Part shown: piece by piece, positions 1 through 5,938 of the stretch | Layout: every line of letters begins with the position of its first letter | Position numbering within the stretch: the first letter of the stretch is position 1 | Source: CAYPPS01 sp964412685 | GTDB lineage: Bacteria > Patescibacteriota > Microgenomatia > PFEM01 > CAYPPS01 | Direction: 5' to 3' | Length of the DNA stretch: 9,192 nucleotides | Assembly (NCBI GenBank): GCA_964412685.1 | Contig: CAYPPS010000022.1 | Span: 1 to 9,192, forward strand | The notes under the pieces: model-generated | The model's input: the letters and a program-made list of their open reading frames with translations, nothing else | What the model was told of the DNA's origin: nothing | Databases searched by the model: none | Translations under genes and position numbers: made by a program

Positions 1-2
1 AA

Positions 3-1010
3 CGTTCACGGACAGTCACTCACAAGGACGTCAACACTGACGAAGTTTGCCTTGTCGAAACCGAAACGGAAGAACGGACCAAGGAGAAGCAGGAGAAACG
101 AGATCCTCATCGTTTCCAGATTCTTCCTGAAGGGTACCATCTCGGAGATCCCGGAGATCCACTGGATCCTCAATATGGAGCAGGCCAAATGGGCCGGCCA
201 CCTACACTGGAGAAAGTCCGAACAGCAAATAGTGGATTGGTACCCGGCCAGTTCATTCATCCTCTAGGCGGAGAAGAGAACACAATCGAGATCTGGAAGC
301 TTGACGTCGAAGAAATGTCTCCCGACACAACCAAATTTTCATCTCCGGTTGTCAAAGGAGCATCGAGGACGTCTTACGTTCGCATTGAGGATGCGATATC
401 TAATGGAAGAGTGTTTATCGAGGTTGATCGATCCGCTGCTATACGCTGTGTCCGTGTAAAGAGAAGTTTCGGTTGCGTCGGGATAGCAGATGCTGGATCG
501 GATGATATCAACGGCGAAAAGAGCGATCGAAAATTGGACTTCGGTTTGGCACGACATAAAAATGGCGTGCTGGAAGCCCGATTCATCGAGGTTGCCTCCG
601 ATCAGCCCAAGCATCCCGATGAGCAATACACCATGAATGCCTTAGCTTGGGCGATTGAACGCGAATGGGTTCGTTTGGGATTCCAAATCATCGACAACGA
701 TCTGGCCGGCGGCTACATGGCCCCTCAGTTCATTGAGTCGTTGTGGGAGAATCCCGAAACAGGCAGGCCACCTTCCTTGGAAGAGATGATCGAACTCCTG
801 AAAGGACGTCGCCTACTGGTAGGGACAGAACGTCAGGGGATTCCTGTCTTCATTCGCGCGAATGAGGACGGTACTTTTACCGACCTAAGATTGAACACCA
901 ATCAATTCCGGTCGTCTTTGGGCGGAAACCCCATCAAGTTACTCGTAGAAGGTGACGTGGTTGTTGATCTCGGCGAATATGCGCTAGATGGACTGATCGA
1001 GGTCAAATAG
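3..1010 (+). CDS. Unrecognised protein, 5' end outside the window (partial)
   Basis: The frame is open from the first complete codon at position 3 to the TAG at 1008-1010, giving 335 visible residues with no internal stop. The first in-frame ATG is at 189, but the 62 codons before it read as plausible charged, proline/glycine-rich protein (for example HLGDPGDPLDPQYGAGQ), so I infer that the gene begins upstream of the window. I do not recognise a family. The visible part has no membrane segment or signal peptide and looks soluble. It holds a short repeated motif, GRPPTLEKV at visible residues 64-72 and GRPPSLEEM at 254-262. The C-terminal third alternates predicted helix (SLEEMIELLKGRR) with short strands (LLVGTERQGIPVFIRA; VEGDVVVDLGEY). 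Base composition differs from the rest of the window: block 721-780 has 34 G/C of 60 against 22 of 60 in block 2881-2940. A strong terminator follows 44 bp after the stop. Real coding is likely; function unknown. Confidence 0.7.
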   Translation, partial: RSRTVTHKDVNTDEVCLVETETEERTKEKQEKRDPHRFQILPEGYHLGDPGDPLDPQYGAGQMGRPPTLEKVRTANSGLVPGQFIHPLGGEENTIEIWKLDVEEMSPDTTKFSSPVVKGASRTSYVRIEDAISNGRVFIEVDRSAAIRCVRVKRSFGCVGIADAGSDDINGEKSDRKLDFGLARHKNGVLEARFIEVASDQPKHPDEQYTMNALAWAIEREWVRLGFQIIDNDLAGGYMAPQFIESLWENPETGRPPSLEEMIELLKGRRLLVGTERQGIPVFIRANEDGTFTDLRLNTNQFRSSLGGNPIKLLVEGDVVVDLGEYALDGLIEVK

Positions 1011-1017
1011 CCCATCG

Positions 1018-1031
1018 TCAACCTAGGTTGA
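1018..1031. repeat. Perfect 14-bp palindrome after the stop codon
   Basis: TCAACCTAGGTTGA is a perfect inverted repeat with no spacer, 7 bp after the TAG of the left-edge gene and 23 bp before its terminator hairpin. With no loop it would make a poor RNA hairpin, so a dimeric protein site or chance are the alternatives. I assign no function. Confidence 0.3.
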
Positions 1032-1054
1032 GAGAGTCATTGAAACAAGGTTTT

Positions 1055-1105
1055 AACCCCAAGTGGTGCAACTTGCACAGTTGCCACGCTTGGGGTTCTT
1101 TTTTT
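1055..1105 (+). terminator. Strong rho-independent terminator for the left-edge gene
   Basis: AACCCCAAG (1055-1063) pairs perfectly with CTTGGGGTT (1089-1097). Inside it TGG/CCA and CAACT/AGTTG extend the stem with a small bulge, leaving the loop TGCAC. The hairpin is followed by TTCTTTTTTT (1096-1105). On the minus strand the same hairpin is followed only by TTAAAACC, so it should act mainly in the plus direction. It may still weakly block minus-strand transcripts leaving the LCP gene, which stops at 1138. Confidence 0.9.
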
Positions 1106-1137
1106 GTAGAAATGGGTCCAATTGAAAAAGATTTAAG

Positions 1138-2067
1138 CTACAAACCTGTCTTCTCTTCTAATTTTTGCTGGAAGGCTTCTAGTCCACCAGGATTAAAACG
1201 GAGCACCCATTGATTGTTGGTAATTGGACTAGGTTTGGGAGTGTGAAGGTATTGGTCATCAAGAGTAATTGTTTCCACTTTCGGCGAAGTTTTCAGGGCC
1301 ACCAGAAAAGTCCTGAAAAGATCAAGATATTTCTCTTGAGGAAGATTGGTTTCAACTGCCGTCCAAACAATATTGTAAGTCTCTTTAGCTTGTTTCGGAT
1401 GAATTAACCAGTAAGGATCCAAAACTCTTTCTTTTAAAGCGGCGATTAAATTTTGTTGTCTTTTGCTTCGGGCAAAGTCAGTCCCTTCTTCTCCTTCGGC
1501 GTTGCGAGAACGAATATATTTCAAGGCCACTGAGCCGTTCATTAATTGTTTTCCTTGTTCAAAATGAATATGTTCATAGCGACAATTGAAATCAGAATCG
1601 CCATCACAAAGATCGTTTTCTTTACCCGGCAAAGGGAAGCGATAATCATCAAAAACACGCTCAACGTTCACATCCACTCCACCAAGGAGATCAATAATTT
1701 CAACCACACCATTAAAATCAATTAGAAAGTAATAATCGACTGGCTGATCTAAGATCACGGTTATCTCTCGCTCAACGCCTTCAATTCCTTGGTAATGATA
1801 AACACTGTTAAGTTTGGTTTTCAATTCATTAATCCAAATGTCTCTGGGCAAAGAAACCAGAACTGTTTCTCCTGTCTGCTGATTTAAGGAAGTAAACATG
1901 ATTGTGTCCGTCAGATCGGCGGCGGTATGATTTTCCCCACCCATGCCCAAAACTAAAAAGTTAACTTGTCCTTTTGGCGGACTTAAAAAATCAACTCCCC
2001 AAGCAAAGAGGCTGCTAAAAAAGGCCAGCCAGAAAAAGAGAATAAGAAAAAAGATTGTTTTTTTCAT
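1138..2067 (-). CDS. LytR-CpsA-Psr (LCP) family membrane protein
   Basis: LCP enzymes act on the outer face of the membrane and transfer undecaprenyl-phosphate-linked glycopolymers onto peptidoglycan or other acceptors. This 309-residue protein has the expected plan: a short positive N-terminus, one membrane anchor (about residues 4-23), then a single LCP domain. Family features seen are NFLVLGMGGE (36-45) leading to DLTDTIMF (51-58, with the conserved Asp54), the SLPRD motif (72-76, Arg75), the LLGGVDV stretch (127-133), and the arginine-rich signature YIRSRN...GTDFARSKRQQNLI (185-208; Arg186, Arg188, Asp197, Arg200, Arg203). There is no C-terminal LytR_C domain. Cys154 and Cys162 could form an extracytoplasmic disulphide (inference). 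I chose the ATG at 2067 because MKKTIFFLIL is a proper membrane-anchor start. The frame runs on to an ATG at 2112, but that would add 15 hydrophilic residues and overlap the divergent helicase gene. No Shine-Dalgarno sequence is visible. The specific polymer and acceptor cannot be told. Confidence 0.92.
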   Translation of the reverse strand: MKKTIFFLILFFWLAFFSSLFAWGVDFLSPPKGQVNFLVLGMGGENHTAADLTDTIMFTSLNQQTGETVLVSLPRDIWINELKTKLNSVYHYQGIEGVEREITVILDQPVDYYFLIDFNGVVEIIDLLGGVDVNVERVFDDYRFPLPGKENDLCDGDSDFNCRYEHIHFEQGKQLMNGSVALKYIRSRNAEGEEGTDFARSKRQQNLIAALKERVLDPYWLIHPKQAKETYNIVWTAVETNLPQEKYLDLFRTFLVALKTSPKVETITLDDQYLHTPKPSPITNNQWVLRFNPGGLEAFQQKLEEKTGL

Positions 2068-2071
2068 CACG

Positions 2072-2077
2072 ATTATG
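2072..2077 (-). promoter_or_regulatory. Candidate -10 box for the LCP gene
   Basis: On the minus strand CATAAT ends 5 nt before the LCP ATG. It matches TATAAT at five of six positions, but the spacing is tighter than at the other genes here and no -35 is obvious. A second possibility is TAGAAT at 2113-2118, which would give a leader of about 40 nt. The two cannot be separated by reading alone. Confidence 0.35.
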
Positions 2078-2078
2078 G

Positions 2079-2087
2079 TGCTACAAT
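2079..2087 (+). promoter_or_regulatory. Extended -10 promoter directly upstream of the helicase GTG start
   Basis: TGCTACAAT is an extended -10 (TGn plus TACAAT). Its last base lies 8 nt before the GTG at 2095, so the expected transcription start (about 2094) falls at the start codon and the mRNA would be leaderless. The upstream ATG at 2086 lies inside the -10 hexamer and could not be in such a transcript. The -35 region is only a T-run (about 2058-2064), as is common with extended -10 promoters. Confidence 0.6.
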
Positions 2088-2094
2088 GATTCGC

Positions 2095-3912
2095 GTGAGC
2101 ACTACCTCTCATATTCTAAATCACTTAAACAAGCAACAGCAAGAAGCGGTCGCTTTTGAGAAGGGCCCTTTGTTGGTTTTGGCCGGCGCCGGCAGCGGTA
2201 AAACCCGAGTCTTAACCTACCGAGCCGCTTGGCTAATAGAAGAAAAAAAGATTGATCCAGAGAAAATTCTCCTCCTCACCTTTACCAACAAAGCCGCTCA
2301 AGAAATGAGAGAAAGAATCAAAAAATTAGTTCCCAACCAAACCGCCCCTTTTGCCGGCACTTTTCATTCTTTTTCTGCCCGGCTACTGCGAAAGGAAGCT
2401 CAACACTTAAATCTTTCCCCTGGTTTCGTTATTTACGACCGTCAAGATCAGATCGAAGCCATCAAACAAACCCTGAAAGCTTTGGGGCTCGACCCCAAAC
2501 AACACAAACCCGGTTTAATTTTAAATTTGATCTCCCAAGCTAAAAACGAACTGATCTCCGCTTCCGAGTACGGCCAATACACTCAAACTTCCGTTCAAGA
2601 AACAGCCAGCAAAGCCTACTTGCTCTATGAACAACTTTTGAAAAAAGCCCAAGCCCTGGACTTTGACGATTTACTCTTAAAAACACTCTACTTGCTCGAG
2701 CAGAACAAAGCCGTCCTTCAAAAATATCAACAACAATTCGAATGGGTATTAGTCGATGAATATCAGGACACCAATCGGATCCAATATTTATTAACTCAAT
2801 TTCTCACTAAACCGCAACTTAATTTAACCGCCGTCGGAGACGCCTGTCAATCAATCTATTCTTGGCGGGGAGCTGATTTCCGCAACTTGGTCAATCTACA
2901 AAAAGACTTGCCTCAATTAACCACCATTAATTTGGAACAAAATTACCGTTCTTCGCAAACAATCCTCAAAGCAGCCAATCAAGTAATTCTCAAAAACACT
3001 TCCCATCCGGTCTTAAATCTCTGGTCGCAAAAAAAAGGCGGCGACAAAATCATTATTTATCAAGCCCAAAGTGAATTAGATGAGGCTTTTTTTATTGTTA
3101 GCCAAGTTAAACAACTTCTACGAGAAGGCAAATTTGATTATAAGGACACCGCCATTCTTTATCGAACCAACGCTCAATCTCGAGTTCTGGAAGAAGCTTT
3201 CCTACATCAAAGTATTCCTTACTCAATTATTGGCGGGCTCAAATTTTACGAACGCAAAGAAGTCAAAGACTGTCTCGCCTATTTAAGATTGGTCACCAAT
3301 CCTCAAGACCAAGTTTCTTTCTTGAGAGCAACAAAAATTGGAAAACGGAGATTGAAAAAATTTCAAGAATTGAGAGAAGAGGAGAAAAATCTAAAAGAAA
3401 AACCAACCAAAGAAATTTTAGAGAAAGTTTTGCAAGCCACTACCTATTTAGAAAAACTGGATGAAAATGACCCTCAAGATTTGGCCAGATTGGAAAACAT
3501 CAAAGAACTTTCTTCAGTGGCTACCAAGTTCCCCGATTTAAACGACTTCTTGGAAAACGTCTCCCTGGTTCAAATGGAATATTTCCCCCAAGGTTCAGAT
3601 CAGAAACAAGAAAAAGGAGTCACTCTGATGACGATGCATGCCGCCAAAGGAACTGAATTTCCGGTAGTTTTCCTCGCCGGAATGGAAGAAGGACTTTTTC
3701 CTCATTCCAAAACTTTACTCGACCGCCAAGAATTAGAAGAAGAAAGACGTCTTTGTTATGTTGGTTTAACCAGAGCAAAAGAGAAACTTTTTCTGACCTT
3801 TTCTGAAAAGAGACTCTTTTTTGGCTCCATCTCCACCAATCCACCCTCCCGTTTTATTGAAGAAATTTCTCCTTCCCTGGTTCTCTTCCTGAAAGACCAC
3901 CATCAATGCTAA
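2095..3912 (+). CDS. pcrA: UvrD/PcrA-like SF1A DNA helicase, compact form
   Basis: ATP-driven 3'-5' DNA translocase/helicase of the UvrD/Rep/PcrA family, which acts in repair and in clearing proteins from DNA. Starting at the GTG there are 605 residues. Motifs in order: Q motif LNKQQQEAV (11-19), Walker A GAGSGKT (31-37), TFTNKAAQEM (62-71), GTFHSF (88-93), Walker B VDEYQDT (220-226; Asp221, Glu222), VGDACQSIYSWRGAD (247-261), NYRSS (283-287), motif V TLMTMHAAKGTEFPVVFL (510-527) and motif VI EEERRLCYVGLTRA (548-561), ending with the family's PPSRFIEEI. Two things are smaller than in usual PcrA (about 720 residues): the 2B region between about residues 400 and 507 is shortened by several tens of residues, and the C-terminal RNA-polymerase-binding tail is absent. 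Motif V has KGTEF where KGLEF is usual. GTG 2095 is preferred over the in-frame ATG 2086 because that ATG lies within the -10 box. The gene diverges from the LCP gene, and its TAA is shared with the next gene's promoter. Confidence 0.95.
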   Translation: MSTTSHILNHLNKQQQEAVAFEKGPLLVLAGAGSGKTRVLTYRAAWLIEEKKIDPEKILLLTFTNKAAQEMRERIKKLVPNQTAPFAGTFHSFSARLLRKEAQHLNLSPGFVIYDRQDQIEAIKQTLKALGLDPKQHKPGLILNLISQAKNELISASEYGQYTQTSVQETASKAYLLYEQLLKKAQALDFDDLLLKTLYLLEQNKAVLQKYQQQFEWVLVDEYQDTNRIQYLLTQFLTKPQLNLTAVGDACQSIYSWRGADFRNLVNLQKDLPQLTTINLEQNYRSSQTILKAANQVILKNTSHPVLNLWSQKKGGDKIIIYQAQSELDEAFFIVSQVKQLLREGKFDYKDTAILYRTNAQSRVLEEAFLHQSIPYSIIGGLKFYERKEVKDCLAYLRLVTNPQDQVSFLRATKIGKRRLKKFQELREEEKNLKEKPTKEILEKVLQATTYLEKLDENDPQDLARLENIKELSSVATKFPDLNDFLENVSLVQMEYFPQGSDQKQEKGVTLMTMHAAKGTEFPVVFLAGMEEGLFPHSKTLLDRQELEEERRLCYVGLTRAKEKLFLTFSEKRLFFGSISTNPPSRFIEEISPSLVLFLKDHHQC

Positions 3913-3915
3913 AAT
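3907..3915 (+). promoter_or_regulatory. Extended -10 promoter for the FemAB-like gene
   Basis: TGCTAAAAT is an extended -10 whose last base lies 8 nt before the ATG at 3923, the same geometry as at 2079-2087. The helicase's last codon and stop (TGC TAA) are part of the element. A leaderless mRNA is expected. The -35 is weak (TTCCTG, 18 bp upstream). No terminator separates the two genes, so read-through from the helicase gene is also possible. Confidence 0.6.
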
Positions 3916-3922
3916 AAAGCAT

Positions 3923-4969
3923 ATGGTCGTTCGAGAAATCCTACCTGAAGAAAAAAAAGATTTTAATCGAGTCGTTAATCATCCCTTACAAAGTTGGCAA
4001 TGGGGTCAGTTTCGAGAAAAAACCGGCCGAAAGATAATCCGGCTGGGAGTTTTCGACCCTAACAAAAGACACCAGTTGGTCTCCGCCTACACTCTAAGCG
4101 TTCATCCTTTACCGATCATCGGCGGGACTTCAATTTACTTCCCTCGTGGACCAATGCCTGATCAAACCATGATTGAAGCTCTCAAAAAGATTGCCAAAAG
4201 AAGAAAGGCTGTTTTTGTTAAATTAGAACCCAACGTTCATCAACCTTATCAGGCACAACAAACTTCCCATTTCGGTCAAGTAAAAAAATTCTTAAAAGAA
4301 AACAATTGCCAGGCAGGTCGACCTCAATTCACCAAATATAATTTCATTTTAGACATCAGTCAATCAGAAGAAGCAATTTTAAAACAGATGAAGTCCAAAA
4401 CCCGCTACAACATCAGGCTTTCTCAGAGACATGAAGTGGAAGTAGTCGAAGACAATTCAATCCAAGCCCTGAAAATTTTTTGGAAACTGATGGAGGAAAC
4501 TACCAAAAGACAGCGTTTTTATGCTCGGACTTTCGACTATTACCAAAAAATGAGAGAAGTGCTTCTGCCGGACAAAACTTTCCACTTACTCTTGGCCAAA
4601 TATCAAAATACCATTTTAGGTGCCTACATTTTTTTCACTTTTAACGACACTCTCTACTATCCTTATGGCGCTTCTTCTCGGGAACACCGGGACAAGATGG
4701 CCCTTTACAAATTGATGTGGGAAGCAATCAAATTGGGCAAAGCTCAGAAAACAACCAAATTTGACATGTGGGGCTCGCCAGGACCGAACCCATCTCCCAA
4801 AGATCCTTGGTACGGTTTCCACCGTTTCAAAGAAGGTTTCGGCGCCACTTTGGAAGAATATTTGGGCACCTTTGATTTAGTGATCGACCAGCCGAAATAT
4901 AAGATTTTTACACTTGCCAATAGCTGGCGTTGGAAATATTTAAGACTCAGAAAACTCCTTCCTTTTTGA
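3923..4969 (+). CDS. FemAB/FemX-like aminoacyl transferase (peptidoglycan peptide branching)
   Basis: Fem transferases are cytoplasmic enzymes with two GNAT-like lobes that move an amino acid from aminoacyl-tRNA onto the stem peptide of a peptidoglycan precursor (lipid II or UDP-MurNAc-pentapeptide). At 348 residues this one is close to the short FemX type; I see no stretch for the long coiled-coil arm of staphylococcal FemA/FemB. Recognisable family features are QSWQWGQF (23-30), FPRGPMPD (73-80), VKLEPN (99-104), the basic MKSKTRYNIRLSQR (156-169), the tract TKRQRFYARTFDYYQKM (194-210), YPYGASS (246-252), DMWG (281-284), and FKEGFGATLEEYLGTFDL (302-319), which is typical of the second lobe. 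The amino acid donor and precise acceptor cannot be read from sequence. The ATG at 3923 follows a -10 box with leaderless spacing. Together with the nearby LCP gene it suggests a small envelope cluster. Some family members act in other aminoacyl-tRNA-dependent reactions, so the peptidoglycan role is inferred. Confidence 0.9.
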   Translation: MVVREILPEEKKDFNRVVNHPLQSWQWGQFREKTGRKIIRLGVFDPNKRHQLVSAYTLSVHPLPIIGGTSIYFPRGPMPDQTMIEALKKIAKRRKAVFVKLEPNVHQPYQAQQTSHFGQVKKFLKENNCQAGRPQFTKYNFILDISQSEEAILKQMKSKTRYNIRLSQRHEVEVVEDNSIQALKIFWKLMEETTKRQRFYARTFDYYQKMREVLLPDKTFHLLLAKYQNTILGAYIFFTFNDTLYYPYGASSREHRDKMALYKLMWEAIKLGKAQKTTKFDMWGSPGPNPSPKDPWYGFHRFKEGFGATLEEYLGTFDLVIDQPKYKIFTLANSWRWKYLRLRKLLPF

Positions 4970-4987
4970 AGATTTCTTGACAAATCT
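4970..4987. repeat. Short inverted repeat around the TTGACA box
   Basis: AGATTT (4970-4975) and AAATCT (4982-4987) are perfect 6-bp arms separated by CTTGAC. They start just after the FemAB-like stop codon and include part of the TTGACA at 4977-4982. There is no T-tract, so this is not a standard terminator. It may be chance or an operator-like site. Confidence 0.25.
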
Positions 4988-5010
4988 CCCTCTTTAGAGA
5001 AAAATGAAAT
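4977..5010 (+). promoter_or_regulatory. Candidate promoter for the 110-residue membrane protein
   Basis: A perfect -35 TTGACA lies at 4977-4982. With 17 bp spacing the -10 is AAAAAT (5000-5005), giving a start near 5012 and a leader of about 6 nt. Alternatively TGAAAT (5005-5010) ends exactly 8 nt before the ATG at 5018, matching the spacing of other genes here, but it lacks the key A of a -10 box and is 22 bp from TTGACA. Either reading gives an almost leaderless mRNA. Confidence 0.45.
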
Positions 5011-5017
5011 CAAGACA

Positions 5018-5350
5018 ATGAGTCCGTTCCTCTATTCAATCGTTTTTAAAGTTTCTTTTTTACTAGCAATTATTCCCACTTTAATGGTAATCATTTCGGC
5101 AATGCTTTCAGTCAAACAAATGGGGGGAACTTTGGATTGGGGTCTAAAAAAAATTGCCACCGGTTCAATCATTCACACCATCTTGATTGCCACCTATCTT
5201 TTACTAGAACAGGGAAATCGAGGAATAATTAACGATCAGGCTGTTTGGATTTTCTTTGTGACCAGCGCCATCTTCGGCTCAACTCTGCTTATCTCCGGCT
5301 ATATCCAAATCTACAAAATAGCCAGAAAATTAAGACTTTTCACTCTTTAG
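5018..5350 (+). CDS. Small three-helix membrane protein, unknown function
   Basis: This 110-residue protein is unrecognised. Three hydrophobic segments are visible at about residues 8-30, 46-64 and 75-98. Positive charges lie in the first loop (Lys33, Lys44, Lys45) and in the tail KIARKLR, while the second loop (EQGNRGIINDQ) carries both charge signs. The positive-inside rule then suggests N-terminus out and C-terminus in. No catalytic motif, cysteine or signal-peptidase site is seen. The start ATG follows a TTGACA promoter and has no Shine-Dalgarno sequence. It lies 48 bp after the FemAB-like gene on the same strand and could be partly co-transcribed with it. The 3' end overlaps the convergent membrane-protein gene by 21 bp. 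Confidence 0.75.
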   Translation: MSPFLYSIVFKVSFLLAIIPTLMVIISAMLSVKQMGGTLDWGLKKIATGSIIHTILIATYLLLEQGNRGIINDQAVWIFFVTSAIFGSTLLISGYIQIYKIARKLRLFTL

Positions 5351-5857
5351 AAAGTCTGTCGACCTAGCCAGAGAAAAGACCAAGATTCCTCCTACTAAAG
5401 CAGTGATCAACTGATTGAAACCCATCGCTTTCAAAAAGAGAACGGGGATGATTCCTAGTCGCACCCAAAAAGAAGCGGCCAGAAAAAGAAGACTGAATTT
5501 AACCAGCGAAGCCAAAATAACCGCCGGTAAAAATCCCAAAAAAGAACGGCTTTTTTTAAAAACCAAAATTAAACCTAAATTCCCTAACCAGATAAAAGGT
5601 AAAAGATAAAAAAGAAACAAAGTCAAAGGACCAAAAACCAAGCCTCGAGATAAAACTCCTAAACTAGGTAAAATAACCAACGGCAAAACAAAACCAATGG
5701 GTAAACTCAAAGTGGCGGAAAAAAGAAAAAAATTAACCAAGCTCCCAACCAAAAACTGAGGACCGGCTAAAACAAAGGGTACTGAAAAAGCCAGCGTCCC
5801 CAAAACCACCAAAGACCAAGTCTTAGACAAGACAAGCGAGTGAACTTTTTGCTCCAT
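5330..5857 (-). CDS. Polytopic membrane protein, 'iron hydrogenase'-labelled family of small genomes
   Basis: This 175-residue, very hydrophobic protein has about five to six membrane segments. Recognisable landmarks are GPQFLVGSLVNFFLF (32-46), LPSLG (63-67), PFIWLGN (87-93), VKF (119-121) and MGFNQLITALVGGIL (145-159). From memory this pattern matches a family widespread in Patescibacteria whose members are often labelled 'iron hydrogenase'. There is no cysteine anywhere, so it cannot carry a hydrogenase H-cluster; a substrate-binding (ECF S-component-like) or other transport role is a possible alternative, by inference only. I chose the ATG at 5857. The frame extends to an ATG at 5929, but the extra 24 codons would lie across the neighbouring gene's terminator (5885-5919), and an extended -10 box sits 8 nt before 5857. 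The 3' end overlaps the 110-residue gene by 21 bp. Confidence 0.75.
   Translation of the reverse strand: MEQKVHSLVLSKTWSLVVLGTLAFSVPFVLAGPQFLVGSLVNFFLFSATLSLPIGFVLPLVILPSLGVLSRGLVFGPLTLFLFYLLPFIWLGNLGLILVFKKSRSFLGFLPAVILASLVKFSLLFLAASFWVRLGIIPVLFLKAMGFNQLITALVGGILVFSLARSTDFLKSEKS
5333..5357. terminator. Weak hairpin at the convergent gene ends
   Basis: AGACTTT (5333-5339) pairs with AAAGTCT (5351-5357) around an 11-nt loop, spanning the overlapping stop codons. Read on the minus strand it is followed by TAATTTTC, a short T-rich tract; on the plus strand no T-run follows. It may be a weak terminator for the minus-strand gene. Confidence 0.3.
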
Positions 5858-5864
5858 TGATGGA

Positions 5865-5873
5865 AGCCTAGCA
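5865..5873 (-). promoter_or_regulatory. Extended -10-like promoter for the 175-residue membrane protein
   Basis: On the minus strand TGCTAGGCT lies with its last base exactly 8 nt before the ATG at 5857, the same geometry as the boxes at 2079-2087 and 3907-3915. The hexamer TAGGCT keeps the key bases T, A and final T but is weaker in the middle. It comes directly after the terminator of the upstream gene. Confidence 0.45.
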
Positions 5874-5884
5874 GAAACTCGGCC

Positions 5885-5919
5885 AAAGAAAAAGGCCAAG
5901 CTTTTATTTAAACTTGGCC
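5885..5919 (-). terminator. Rho-independent terminator of the 81-residue gene
   Basis: On the minus strand GGCCAAG pairs with CTTGGCC (plus positions 5913-5919 and 5894-5900). TTT/AAA extends the stem past one bulged base, and the hairpin is followed by TTTTTCTTT (5885-5893). It lies 20 bp after the TGA at 5939-5941. It should also end any transcript reading through from the helicase-nuclease gene. Confidence 0.85.
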
Positions 5920-5938
5920 CATGAACCACCGCTACTAA

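Noticed and set aside
52..267. Plus-strand 71-codon and minus-strand 84-codon frames at the left edge
   Set aside because: Both overlap the frame that stays open from position 3 to 1010 and reads as one continuous protein. Neither has start signals.
1055..1105. tRNA or small RNA at the left-gene terminator
   Set aside because: The structure is a single long hairpin with a T-run; no cloverleaf or independent promoter is visible.
1028..1213. Plus-strand 61-codon frame
   Set aside because: It runs through the terminator hairpin and into the 3' end of the LCP gene, so it is not a plausible gene.
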